From positions 1 through 64,000 of the forward strand of contig NZ_BPFX01000002.1 in the NCBI RefSeq assembly GCF_019655855.1: a stretch of 64,000 bases of DNA, given 5' to 3'. The notes under the pieces are model-generated. The model saw only the letters and a program-made list of their open reading frames with translations, was not told the origin of the DNA and did no database searches. This document shows positions 8,447 to 15,959 of this stretch, piece after piece. Position 1 is the first letter of the stretch, and every line of letters starts with the position of its first letter. This DNA comes from Pseudomonas paralcaligenes. Its GTDB lineage: Bacteria > Pseudomonadota > Gammaproteobacteria > Pseudomonadales > Pseudomonadaceae. The position numbers and the translations under genes are program-made.

Positions 8447-10282
8447 ATGACCCTGCATGCCTTGCCCCTCGGCCCGCTGGAGCGCGCCCTGCTCGACAGC
8501 CTGCGCCGCCTGGAGCCGCAGGCGGACGAAGCCGTGCTGGCCTGCGCCGCCCTGTGCTGCGAGGCGCTGGCCGGCGGCGACGTGTGCCTGCCGCTGGCGC
8601 GGGTGGCCGGCCGCCGGCCCTGGCCGGAGTTCGACTTCGCGCTGCCCGCGCTGGGCGAGTTGCGTGCCCGCCTGCAGGGCTCCGCGCTGGTGGCCGGGCC
8701 GGGCGCGTTCGCCCCGTTGATCCTGGAGGGCCAGCGCCTGTACCTGGCGCGCTACCAGGCCTACGAGCAGCAGCTGGCCGAGCGGCTGCTGGCCCGCGCC
8801 GCCGACCGGCCCGAGGTGGACGAGGCGGCGCTGTCCGCCAGCCTGGCGCGGCTGTTCGCCTTCAACCAGCAGCAGCCGGACTGGCAGCGCCTGGCCGCGG
8901 CCCAGGCCGTGCGCCGACGCCTGGCGGTGATCTCCGGCGGCCCCGGCACCGGCAAGACCACCACCGTGGTGCGCCTGCTGGCGGCACTGCTGGAGCAGCC
9001 CGGCGGCGACCGGCTCGCCATCGGCCTGGCGGCGCCCACCGGCAAGGCCGCGGCACGGATGGCCGAGGCCATCCGCAACGCCAAGGCCGACCTGCCCCTG
9101 GCCGACCCGCTCAAGGCGCTGCTGCCGGAGGAGGCGCGCACCCTGCACCGCCTGCTCGGCAGCCGTGGCGACAGCCCGGCCGTGCGCCACGACGCGGCGC
9201 GGCCGCTGGCGCTGGACGTGCTGGTGGTGGACGAGGCGTCGATGGTCGACCTGGCGCTGATGGCCAAGCTGGTCGACGCCCTGCCGCCCCAGGCGCGACT
9301 GATCCTGCTGGGCGACAAGGACCAGCTGGCGGCGGTGGAGGCCGGCGCGGTGTTCGCCGAGCTGTGCGAGGGGCGCGGTTTCGACGCCGCGGCTGCCGCC
9401 GAGCTGCGCCGTATCACCGGCCAGGACGTGCCGGTCGAGGCGCCGCGCTCGGCGCTGGGCGATGCCGTGGTGCTGCTCAGCCACAGCCACCGTTTCGCCG
9501 CCGACAGCGGCATCGGCGAGCTGGCGCGGCGGATCAACGCGGGCGACGCCACCGGCACCCTGGAGCTGCTGCGCGAGGGCCGCGCCGACCTGGCCTGGCG
9601 GGCCGAGCCGGAACAGGCCGCGCTGCTGGATCGCCTGGAGCAGGGCTACCGGCCCTACCTGCAGGCGGCGCGCCAGGGCGACCCGGCCGCGGCCTTCGCC
9701 GCCCTCAACGCCTTCCGCGCGCTCACCGCCCAGCGCGAGGGGCCGTGGGGCGTGAGCGGCCTGAACGAGGCGCTGGAAGCGCGGATCAAGCGCCGCTGGT
9801 CATTGCCCGAGCGCGAGCGCTGGTATCCCGGCCGCGCGGTGATGGTGCGGCAGAACGACTACGCCCTCGGCCTGTTCAACGGCGATATCGGCATCTGCCT
9901 GGCGTCCGAGTACGGGCTGCGCGTGCATTTCGAGAGCGAGGACGGTTTCCGCGCCTTCGCCCCGGCGCGCCTGCCCAGCCACGACAGCGCCTTCGCCATG
10001 ACCGTGCACAAGAGCCAGGGCTCGGAGTTCGCCGAGGTGCTGCTGGTCCTGCCGGAAGGCCCCAGCCCGCTGCTGACCCGCGCGCTGTTCTACACCGGCA
10101 TCACCCGGGCCAAGCGCAAGGTGGAAATCTGGGGCCTGGCGGCGCGCCTCTGCGACGCGGTGAACACCCGCGCCGAGCGGGCGGCCGGGCTGGCCGAGCG
10201 GCTGGGCGTCAGTGCCGCCGAGCCCGAGCGCCCGGTGGAGGCTCCGATGGCCGGGCCACCGGGCCAGCTGGATCTCTTCTAG
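8447..10282 (+). CDS. recD: Exodeoxyribonuclease V subunit alpha (RecD)
   Basis: 5'-3' superfamily 1B helicase subunit of RecBCD. The 611-residue protein has Walker A ISGGPGTGKTTT at about residue 165, Walker B LVVDEASMVD, a motif LILLGDKDQLAAVEAG, and the C-terminal UvrD-like segment FAMTVHKSQGSEF followed by YTGITRAK. It starts at the ATG just after the REPIN; the preceding GGGGCG is a modest ribosome binding site. The open frame extends upstream through the REPIN, but that part is not gene-like. It completes the recC-recB-recD operon. Confidence 0.95.
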   Translation: MTLHALPLGPLERALLDSLRRLEPQADEAVLACAALCCEALAGGDVCLPLARVAGRRPWPEFDFALPALGELRARLQGSALVAGPGAFAPLILEGQRLYLARYQAYEQQLAERLLARAADRPEVDEAALSASLARLFAFNQQQPDWQRLAAAQAVRRRLAVISGGPGTGKTTTVVRLLAALLEQPGGDRLAIGLAAPTGKAAARMAEAIRNAKADLPLADPLKALLPEEARTLHRLLGSRGDSPAVRHDAARPLALDVLVVDEASMVDLALMAKLVDALPPQARLILLGDKDQLAAVEAGAVFAELCEGRGFDAAAAAELRRITGQDVPVEAPRSALGDAVVLLSHSHRFAADSGIGELARRINAGDATGTLELLREGRADLAWRAEPEQAALLDRLEQGYRPYLQAARQGDPAAAFAALNAFRALTAQREGPWGVSGLNEALEARIKRRWSLPERERWYPGRAVMVRQNDYALGLFNGDIGICLASEYGLRVHFESEDGFRAFAPARLPSHDSAFAMTVHKSQGSEFAEVLLVLPEGPSPLLTRALFYTGITRAKRKVEIWGLAARLCDAVNTRAERAAGLAERLGVSAAEPERPVEAPMAGPPGQLDLF

Positions 10283-10286
10283 GGAT

Positions 10287-11186
10287 TCAGTCTTCCTCGA
10301 ACTCATCGGCGGCCAGCGTGCACTCCAGTTCGAGCAGGCTGCGCGAGTCGTCGCTCCATTCGGCCAGCACCTGGCGGATGGCGTCCTCGTCGGGGCCGGC
10401 GATGGCCACCAGGCGCTCGTTGCCCGGCTCCTGCTGCGGGCTCGCCGCCGGTGCGTCGTGGTGCTCGTGGGGCGTGCCCTCGGAGCATTGCTTGCAGAGG
10501 ATGTACACCGAGCGCGACCAGTCCTCGACGGCGATCTGCCGCTCCTCCAGCAGGGTGATCAGCGCCTCGACGTCGGCCTGGTCGCCGACCCGCAGCCTGG
10601 CCTCGTAGGTGCTGTCGGCGGAGGGCTCGAACAGCTCCAGCGCATTGAACACCGGGTACTCCCGGCCTTCGTGTTCGCGGTGGCCGACGGCTGCGCCGTC
10701 GTGCAGGAAGACGTCGCCGTGGCAGGCGCCGGATTCGGCGTAGGGGATGTTGATCAGGCGCGCCCGCACCGGGTCGATGCGCCGGGCCCAGACCACTTCG
10801 GACTTCTCGTCCGGGTTGAGGCGCACGGGCGTCATGCCGAAGTCGGCCTCGATCGGCGTGTCACCCGCGTCGATCTTCAGGCCCAGGCGCTGCCAGACCT
10901 CGCGCGCGGTGCGCCAGTCGCGCAGGGCGGTGGCGGCGATGGCCAGGTTCCAGTTGCTCGCCTCGTCCTGCGGGTCTAGCTCCACGGCCAGGCGGTTGTG
11001 CTTGAGCGACTCGGCCCACTCGCGCCGGTACTTGTGGATCAGGCCGATGTTGTAGTGGGTGCTCGGCCGGGACCAGTCCAGTTCCAGGGCGCGGTGGTAG
11101 GTCTGCAGCGCGAGGTCTTCGTCGCCTTCGTCGTGCAGGTTCATCGCCTGCTGGTGCAGCAGTTCGGCAAGGTCCTGATCGGCCAT
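10287..11186 (-). CDS. Tetratricopeptide-repeat protein
   Basis: About 299 residues. The N-terminal 100 residues contain TPR-like helices (for example DLALQTYHRALELDWSRPSTHYNIGLI); the remainder is an acidic domain rich in short beta segments that I do not recognise, ending in EFEED. No signal peptide or membrane segment is visible, so it is probably cytoplasmic. I chose the ATG at 11186 because GGAG lies eight bases upstream; another ATG at 11198 lacks a site. It converges on recD with only four bases between the stops and diverges from rtcB. Function unknown; TPRs suggest protein-protein interaction. Confidence 0.8.
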   Translation of the reverse strand: MADQDLAELLHQQAMNLHDEGDEDLALQTYHRALELDWSRPSTHYNIGLIHKYRREWAESLKHNRLAVELDPQDEASNWNLAIAATALRDWRTAREVWQRLGLKIDAGDTPIEADFGMTPVRLNPDEKSEVVWARRIDPVRARLINIPYAESGACHGDVFLHDGAAVGHREHEGREYPVFNALELFEPSADSTYEARLRVGDQADVEALITLLEERQIAVEDWSRSVYILCKQCSEGTPHEHHDAPAASPQQEPGNERLVAIAGPDEDAIRQVLAEWSDDSRSLLELECTLAADEFEED

Positions 11187-11282
11187 ATTCAGCTCCATGG
11201 AATGCGGCGCTCTTGCAGGGTTCTGTCAATCGGCCTAGGATGCGCGCCTTCTTCCCTCAACCGACAGCAAAGGAGGCACATC

Positions 11283-11324
11283 ATGCAACAGCTGATCACC
11301 CTTTGCAGGTCGCGTCTGGTCTGA
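11283..11324 (+). CDS. Candidate leader peptide upstream of rtcB
   Basis: A 13-codon ORF encoding MQQLITLCRSRLV, ending in TGA. It is preceded by AGGAGG (11271-11276) with a six-base spacer, a much better ribosome binding site than that of rtcB itself. It lies 90 bases before the rtcB start on the same strand and uses a rare AGG codon. A GC-rich hairpin (11332-11351) follows directly. Position and Shine-Dalgarno strength suggest a regulatory uORF that senses ribosome state. Translation and conservation are not established from one sequence. Confidence 0.55.
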   Translation: MQQLITLCRSRLV

Positions 11325-11414
11325 TTCCCTCCGCCGCCTTCCGCTGCGGCGCGCTTCACCCGGCCCGGTCCTGCCACTCCCAACCTTTTCGTTTCAACCC
11401 ATAGGGATTGGACC
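11325..11414 (+). promoter_or_regulatory. Untranslated leader between uORF and rtcB
   Basis: This stretch holds a hairpin with stem CGCCGC/GCGGCG (11332-11351) and then a C-rich, G-poor run that could serve as a Rho-loading region. TCCCT just after the uORF stop (11326-11330) is complementary to AGGGA in the weak rtcB ribosome binding region (11403-11407). A switch between folded and translated states is possible but is inference; no U-tailed terminator is present. Confidence 0.35.
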
Positions 11415-12551
11415 ATGGGCAATTGCATCCGCAATCTGTCCGACGGCGTCGTATTGATCGCCGCGGACGACACCTGGATCGAAGGCAAAGCGATCCAGCA
11501 ACTCGAAACCACCGCTCGCCTGCCGGGCATGCAACGGGTGGCCGGCATGCCGGACCTGCACCCGGGGCGCGGCTACCCGGTCGGCGCGGCGTTCTTTTCC
11601 ACCAGCCGGCTGTATCCGGCGCTGGTCGGCAACGACATCGGCTGCGGCATGGCGCTGTGGCGCACCGACATGCCGACGGCCAGGCTGCACCTGGACAAGC
11701 TGGAGAAGCGCCTGGGCAACCTCGACGCGCCGCTCGGCGAGGACTGGGCGGATGCGGTCGCCGCCTTCGGCCTGCCGCCCTGCGGCCACGAGCGCTCGCT
11801 GGGCACCATCGGCGGCGGCAACCACTTCGCCGAGCTGCAGCAGCTCGACCAGAGCTACGACGACGCGGCGCTGGAGCGCCTCGGCCTCTGCCGCAAGCAC
11901 CTGCTCCTGCTGGTGCACAGCGGCTCGCGCGGCCTGGGCGAAGCGATCCTGCGCGAGCAGGTCGACCTGTTCAGCCATGCCGGACTGGAGGCGGGCGGCG
12001 AGGCGTGCGCGCACTACCTCGCCCGGCACGACGGCGCCCTGCGCTTCGCCGAGGCCAACCGCCAGCTGATCGCCCGGCGCATGCTGGAGCGCCTGCGCGC
12101 CGACGGCGAGGCCGTGCTGGACGTCAACCACAACCTGGTGTCGCCGGCCCGCATCGACGGGCGCGACGGCTGGCTGCACCGCAAGGGCGCCACGCCGGCG
12201 GACCAGGGCGTGATGGTGATCCCCGGCTCGCGTGGCGATTTCAGCTACCTGGTCGAGCCCGTCGCCGACGAGCGCAGCCTGCTGTCCCTGGCCCACGGCG
12301 CCGGGCGCAAGTGGATGCGCAGCGAGTGCAAGGACCGCCTGGCGCCGCGCTACAGCGTCGAGCAGCTGGCCCGCACTGCGCTGGGCAGCCGGGTGATCTG
12401 CGCCGACCGCGCGCTGATCTACGAGGAGGCGCCGGAGGCCTACAAGGCCATCGACTCGGTGGTCGGCGCCCTGCGCGACGCCGGCCTGGTCCGGGTGCTG
12501 GCGCGGCTGAAGCCGGTGCTGACCTACAAGACGCGGGGAGGGTGCTGCTGA
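11415..12551 (+). CDS. rtcB: RNA 3'-phosphate/5'-OH ligase RtcB (PrfH-associated type)
   Basis: RtcB joins RNA 2',3'-cyclic phosphate or 3'-phosphate ends to 5'-OH ends using GTP and Mn2+. The 378-residue protein shows the metal-binding segment GNDIGCGM (Asp74, Cys77), GGGNHFAE (His137), HSGSRGLG (His168), DVNHN (His239) and the guanylation histidine in LAHGAGR (His294). It is coupled by TGATG to prfH. The RtcB2-PrfH pairing has been proposed in the literature to repair 16S rRNA cut at the decoding centre by ribotoxins and release stalled ribosomes. Its own ribosome binding site (AGGGA) is weak. The assignment to the RtcB2 clade rests on context. Confidence 0.93.
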   Translation: MGNCIRNLSDGVVLIAADDTWIEGKAIQQLETTARLPGMQRVAGMPDLHPGRGYPVGAAFFSTSRLYPALVGNDIGCGMALWRTDMPTARLHLDKLEKRLGNLDAPLGEDWADAVAAFGLPPCGHERSLGTIGGGNHFAELQQLDQSYDDAALERLGLCRKHLLLLVHSGSRGLGEAILREQVDLFSHAGLEAGGEACAHYLARHDGALRFAEANRQLIARRMLERLRADGEAVLDVNHNLVSPARIDGRDGWLHRKGATPADQGVMVIPGSRGDFSYLVEPVADERSLLSLAHGAGRKWMRSECKDRLAPRYSVEQLARTALGSRVICADRALIYEEAPEAYKAIDSVVGALRDAGLVRVLARLKPVLTYKTRGGCC

Positions 12552-13162
12552 TGATCCTCCTGCAATTGTCGGCCGGCCAGGGCCCGGAAGAATGCGCGCT
12601 GGCGGTGGCCAAGGCCGTGCGGCGGCTGGCGCTGGAGGCCGAGGCCGCGCAAGTCGAACTGCGTGTGCTGGAAGAGGAGGGCGGCGCCGCGCGCGGCACC
12701 CTGCGCTCGGCGCTGGTGGCCCTGCAGGGCGACGGCGCCGAGGCGCTGGCGGAGGCCTGGAGCGGTTCGCTGCTGTGGATCTGCGCCAGCCCCTACCGGC
12801 CGAACCACGGGCGCAAGAACTGGTTCTTCGGCGGCACGCGCTTCGCAGCGCCGGCCGTCGGCCTGGAGAGCGAGATCCGCTTCGAGACGCTGCGCTCCTC
12901 GGGGCCCGGCGGCCAGCACGTCAACACCACCGACTCGGCGGTGCGCGCCACCCACCTGGCCAGCGGCATCAGCGTCAAGGTGCAGAGCGAGCGCAGCCAG
13001 CACGCCAACAAGCGCCTGGCCCTGCTGCTGATCGCCCGGCGCCTGGCCGAGCGCGCCGAGCAGGCCGACGACCGCCTGCGCGCCGAACGGCGGCTGCGGC
13101 ACCACCGGCTGGAGCGGGGCAACCCGCGGCGCACCTTCCGCGGCGAGCGCTTCGTCGAGTAG
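12551..13162 (+). CDS. prfH: Peptide chain release factor homologue PrfH
   Basis: Class I release-factor-like protein of 203 residues. It has the peptidyl-tRNA hydrolysis motif [10 protein letters not shown] (GGQ at 120-122) and a basic C-terminal tail ([21 protein letters not shown]), but lacks the full stop-codon recognition domain of RF1/RF2. Its ATG overlaps the rtcB stop. PrfH proteins are known partners of RtcB and are thought to act on ribosomes with a damaged decoding centre. It is the last gene of the operon; repeats follow directly. Confidence 0.93.
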   Translation: MILLQLSAGQGPEECALAVAKAVRRLALEAEAAQVELRVLEEEGGAARGTLRSALVALQGDGAEALAEAWSGSLLWICASPYRPNHGRKNWFFGGTRFAAPAVGLESEIRFETLRSSGPGGQHVNTTDSAVRATHLASGISVKVQSERSQHANKRLALLLIARRLAERAEQADDRLRAERRLRHHRLERGNPRRTFRGERFVE

Positions 13163-13172
13163 GCAAGGAAAG

Positions 13173-13360
13173 GCTATGTCCCCGTTGGTATGTTGTAGTG
13201 CCCCTGAGCCCTTCTGGATCCCCGCCTGCGCGGGGATGACGGTTTCGGAAGAAACTCCACCTCTACCTCGTCATTCCCGCGCAGGCGGGAATCCAGGGGC
13301 AGGCAGCTACCGCGTTCAGATAGAGGGGGCTGGCCGCGCAATACGCAACGGGGACATAGC
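13173..13360. repeat. Composite MITE-like inverted-repeat element
   Basis: Perfect 15-bp terminal inverted repeats, GCTATGTCCCCGTTG (13173-13187) and CAACGGGGACATAGC (13346-13360). Inside them is a second nested pair at 13214-13241 and 13269-13296 (CTGGATCCCCGCC... against ...GGCGGGAATCCAG), a REP-type palindrome seen widely in proteobacteria. No coding sequence. A diverged copy of the right terminal region (GGGGACAT then AAGAAAAAA) recurs at about 13494-13516. Confidence 0.7.
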
Positions 13361-13400
13361 TAAGAAAAAAGCCATATCGTCGTTACGTGTTGCACTCCTT

Positions 13401-13465
13401 GTGGGAGCGGCTGGGCGGCATTCCGATTGGCCGCGAAATTCGCGGCTGAAGCGGTTCGCCGCCCG
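13401..13465. repeat. Degenerate REP doublet
   Basis: Begins with GTGGGAGCGGCTGGGCGGC, followed by GGCCGCGAAATTCGCGGC and GCGGTTCGCCGCCC. It matches the family of the REPINs at 3639 and 8367 at its left end but the inverted arm is eroded. It lies between prfH and the TerC-family gene. Confidence 0.55.
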
Positions 13466-13510
13466 CCCGTGCCTGCAAGTCAGGGTACGGGCAATGGGGA
13501 CATCGCCAAG

Positions 13511-13537
13511 AAAAAACGGGGCCATTCGGCCCCGTTT
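13511..13537 (-). terminator. Rho-independent terminator of the TerC-family gene
   Basis: On the minus strand the stem AAACGGGGCC pairs with GGCCCCGTTT and is followed by a run of T residues. It lies just after the stop of the gene at 13556-14314. Confidence 0.85.
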
Positions 13538-13555
13538 CCTTGTCCACGCTCCGGC

Positions 13556-14314
13556 TTACTCGCCCGGAATGTCCTTGCGCAGCTTGACCGGGTCTTCCTT
13601 GCGGCCGCGCAGTACGCGCATGCGGATGTTGAGGGCTTCCACGCCGAGGGAGAAGGCCATGGCGAAGTAGACGTAGCCCTTCGGCACATGGACCTCGAAG
13701 GCTTCGGCGATCAGCACGGTGCCGACCACCACCAGGAAGGCCAGGGCCAGCATCTTCAGCGACGGGTGCTTGTCGATGAAGTCGCTGATGGTGCCGGCGG
13801 CCAGCATCATCACCAGCACGGCGACGATGATCGCGGCGACCATCACCGGCACGTGGGAAACCATGCCGACGGCGGTGATCACCGAGTCCAGGCTGAACAC
13901 GATGTCGATGATGGCGATCTGGATGATGGTGCCGATGAAGTTGCGTGCGGCGCCGTTGGGCTGCTGCCCGGCCTCGTCCTCGCCTTCCAGGCCGTGGTAC
14001 ATCTCGGTGGTGCTCTTCCACAGCAGGAACAGGCCGCCGAAGAACAGGATCAGGTCGCGCCCGGAGATGCCCTGGCCGAACAGGTGGAACAGGTCGTTGG
14101 TGAGCTGCATGATCCAGGTGATCGACAGCAGCAGGGCGATGCGGGTGACCATCGCCAGGGCCAGGCCGAAGAAGCGGGTGCGCGCCTGCAGGTGCGGCGG
14201 CATGCGTCCGACCAGGATGGCGATCATGATGATGTTGTCGATGCCGAGGACGATTTCCAGGGCCGTCAGGGTGAGAAAGGCAACCCAGATTTCCGGGTTG
14301 GTCAGCCATTCCAT
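13556..14314 (-). CDS. TerC-family integral membrane protein
   Basis: A 252-residue polytopic inner-membrane protein with seven or so hydrophobic segments. TerC-family signatures are visible near the N terminus (ALEIVLGIDNIIMIAI) and in the middle (IAIIDIVFSLDSVITAVGM); both contain the conserved acidic residues within membrane helices. TerC-family proteins are linked to metal ion efflux, notably manganese. It lacks the CBS domains of larger family members. It forms a single-gene unit with its own terminator. The transported ion cannot be read from the sequence. Confidence 0.88.
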   Translation of the reverse strand: MEWLTNPEIWVAFLTLTALEIVLGIDNIIMIAILVGRMPPHLQARTRFFGLALAMVTRIALLLSITWIMQLTNDLFHLFGQGISGRDLILFFGGLFLLWKSTTEMYHGLEGEDEAGQQPNGAARNFIGTIIQIAIIDIVFSLDSVITAVGMVSHVPVMVAAIIVAVLVMMLAAGTISDFIDKHPSLKMLALAFLVVVGTVLIAEAFEVHVPKGYVYFAMAFSLGVEALNIRMRVLRGRKEDPVKLRKDIPGE

Positions 14315-14470
14315 TATGAATTCCTTTGTGCGGATGTTCGGAGGCCACGCGGGGCGCGCGCGATTCTATCCGGCTTTGCGTGAAAATTCCGTCTGTGACA
14401 CCGGTCGCCGGTCGGTGTGTGGTTTACGACCGGTCGCCTCGGCATTGGTTGGTCCCGGCCGATGTGCGGT

Positions 14471-15406
14471 TCAGGCGAGCAGGGCGAGGACCAGCGGCAG
14501 GCTGAGGGCGGAGAGCAGGGTCTGCAGGGTGATGATGCCGGCCATCAGATGGCCGTCGCCGCCGAGCTGGCGGGTCAGCACGTAGGCGGTGGGCGCGGTC
14601 GGCAGGGCGAAGAACAGCACCAGCACCGCGCTTTCCATCGCCGGCAGGTGAAGCAGGCGGGCCACCAGCAGCGCCAGCGCCGGCATGGCCAGCAGGCGCA
14701 GGGCGCAGTTCCAGGCCAGGGCAGCCTTCTCCCCGCTCAGCTCCTGCGGACGCAGCGCGGCGCCGACGCAGAGCAGGCCCAGCGGCAGGCTGGCGGCGGC
14801 TAGCAGGCCGAGCAGGCGGTCGCTGCCGCCGGGCAGGCCGATGCCCAGCAGGTTGACCAGCACGCCGGCCAGGCAGGCGAGGATCAGCGGGTTCTTCAGG
14901 ATCGGCAGCAGCAGGCCGGCGACGCTCACCTCGCCCCCGGCGCTCAGCGACCAGACCGACAGCACGTTCACCGCCGGCACCATCAGCGCCAGCAGCAGTG
15001 CCGCCAGCACCAGGCCGGGCTGGCCGTACAGGCTGCCGATGGCGGCCAGGCCGAGGTAGGTGTTGAAGCGCAGGAGGCCCTGGGTAAAGGCGCCGAAGCG
15101 CGCCGCCGGCCAGCCGCACAGGCGACGCATCAGCAGCAGACCGAGCCAGCCGCCGCCGAGGCCGAGCAGCACCGCCAGGGCCAGGCGCGGCAGCGCCGGG
15201 TTGTCCAGCGGGGCGCTGGCCAGGCTGCTGAACAGCAGGGCCGGGAAGAGGATGAAGTAGTTGAGCCGCTCGGCGGCCGGCCAGAAGGCCTCGCCGGGGA
15301 AGTCGCGGCGACGCAGGAAGTAGCCGCCGACGATCAGTGCGAACAGGGGCCAGAGCGATTGCAGGAGAGCGGTCACGACGACATCCGCGAGGAAAAACCC
15401 TGCCAT
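14471..15406 (-). CDS. AEC-family transporter
   Basis: A permease of the auxin efflux carrier family, about 311 residues with ten hydrophobic segments in two halves. The conserved segment around GLLRFNTYLGLAAI in the middle and the C-terminal FFALPTAPTAYVLTRQLGGD are typical of bacterial AEC proteins, which carry malonate, malate or other organic anions. The start is uncertain: ATG at 15406 is used here, but GTG at 15376 (VTALLQSLWPLF) would match the usual family N terminus better. Monocistronic; substrate unknown. Confidence 0.85.
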   Translation of the reverse strand: MAGFFLADVVVTALLQSLWPLFALIVGGYFLRRRDFPGEAFWPAAERLNYFILFPALLFSSLASAPLDNPALPRLALAVLLGLGGGWLGLLLMRRLCGWPAARFGAFTQGLLRFNTYLGLAAIGSLYGQPGLVLAALLLALMVPAVNVLSVWSLSAGGEVSVAGLLLPILKNPLILACLAGVLVNLLGIGLPGGSDRLLGLLAAASLPLGLLCVGAALRPQELSGEKAALAWNCALRLLAMPALALLVARLLHLPAMESAVLVLFFALPTAPTAYVLTRQLGGDGHLMAGIITLQTLLSALSLPLVLALLA

Positions 15407-15459
15407 GATGGGCAACCGCGCCCTAGAGCGCCAGGGTGAATGCCCAACAAGGAGTCACC

Positions 15460-15861
15460 ATGACCGAGATCCACACCGGCGGCTGCCACTGCGGCCGGCT
15501 GCGCTACGCCTTCGAGGCGCCGCTGCGGGACATCGCCCACTGCCACTGCTCGATCTGCCGGCGCACCACCGGCGGCATCGTCACCACCTGGCTGACCCTG
15601 CCCATGGCGGGGTTCCGCTGGACCCACGGCAGCGCCGCGGCCTACGCCTCGTCGGCCAGCTGCACCCGCTACTTCTGCGCCCACTGCGGCTGCCACCTGA
15701 CCCTCTTCACCAGCCACAGCCCGGATACCCTGGACATCACCGTGGCCAGCCTAGACCACCCCGAGCAGGCGCCGGCCGACCGGCACATCTGGACCGGCAG
15801 CCGCCTGCCCTGGCTGCGCCTCGACGAAGGCTTGCCCGAAGAGGACGAGGAGCGGCTGTAA
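15460..15861 (+). CDS. GFA-family (Mss4-like fold) zinc protein
   Basis: A 133-residue protein of the glutathione-dependent formaldehyde-activating (GFA) superfamily. Zinc ligands are visible as GGCHCGRLRY, HCHCSICRRTTGG and CAHCGCHL. The ATG at 15460 follows GGAGTCACC, a good ribosome binding site; an earlier in-frame start is not needed. Many members have no proven formaldehyde activity, so the reaction is unknown. It diverges from the AEC transporter across about 50 bp and may share its promoter region. Confidence 0.88.
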   Translation: MTEIHTGGCHCGRLRYAFEAPLRDIAHCHCSICRRTTGGIVTTWLTLPMAGFRWTHGSAAAYASSASCTRYFCAHCGCHLTLFTSHSPDTLDITVASLDHPEQAPADRHIWTGSRLPWLRLDEGLPEEDEERL

Positions 15862-15888
15862 GCAGGCGGGACCGTCCGCGCGGGTAAC

Positions 15889-15948
15889 CGTAGGGTGCGC
15901 CGCGCGCACCGGCCATCGAGGCACCCGGTGCGCATGGCGCACCCTACG
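15889..15948. repeat. Palindromic intergenic repeat
   Basis: Inverted arms CGTAGGGTGCGC and GCGCACCCTACG enclose a GC-rich loop with further GGTGCGC/GCGCACC pairing. It lies between two converging genes. A half copy (CGTAGGGTGCGCC) recurs at 54564-54576. Confidence 0.75.
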
Positions 15949-15959
15949 AGGGTCTGGTA

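Noticed and set aside
13214..13296. Possible CRISPR-like or attachment repeat
   Set aside because: Only two copies in inverted, not direct, orientation with no regular spacers; fits a REP-type palindrome.
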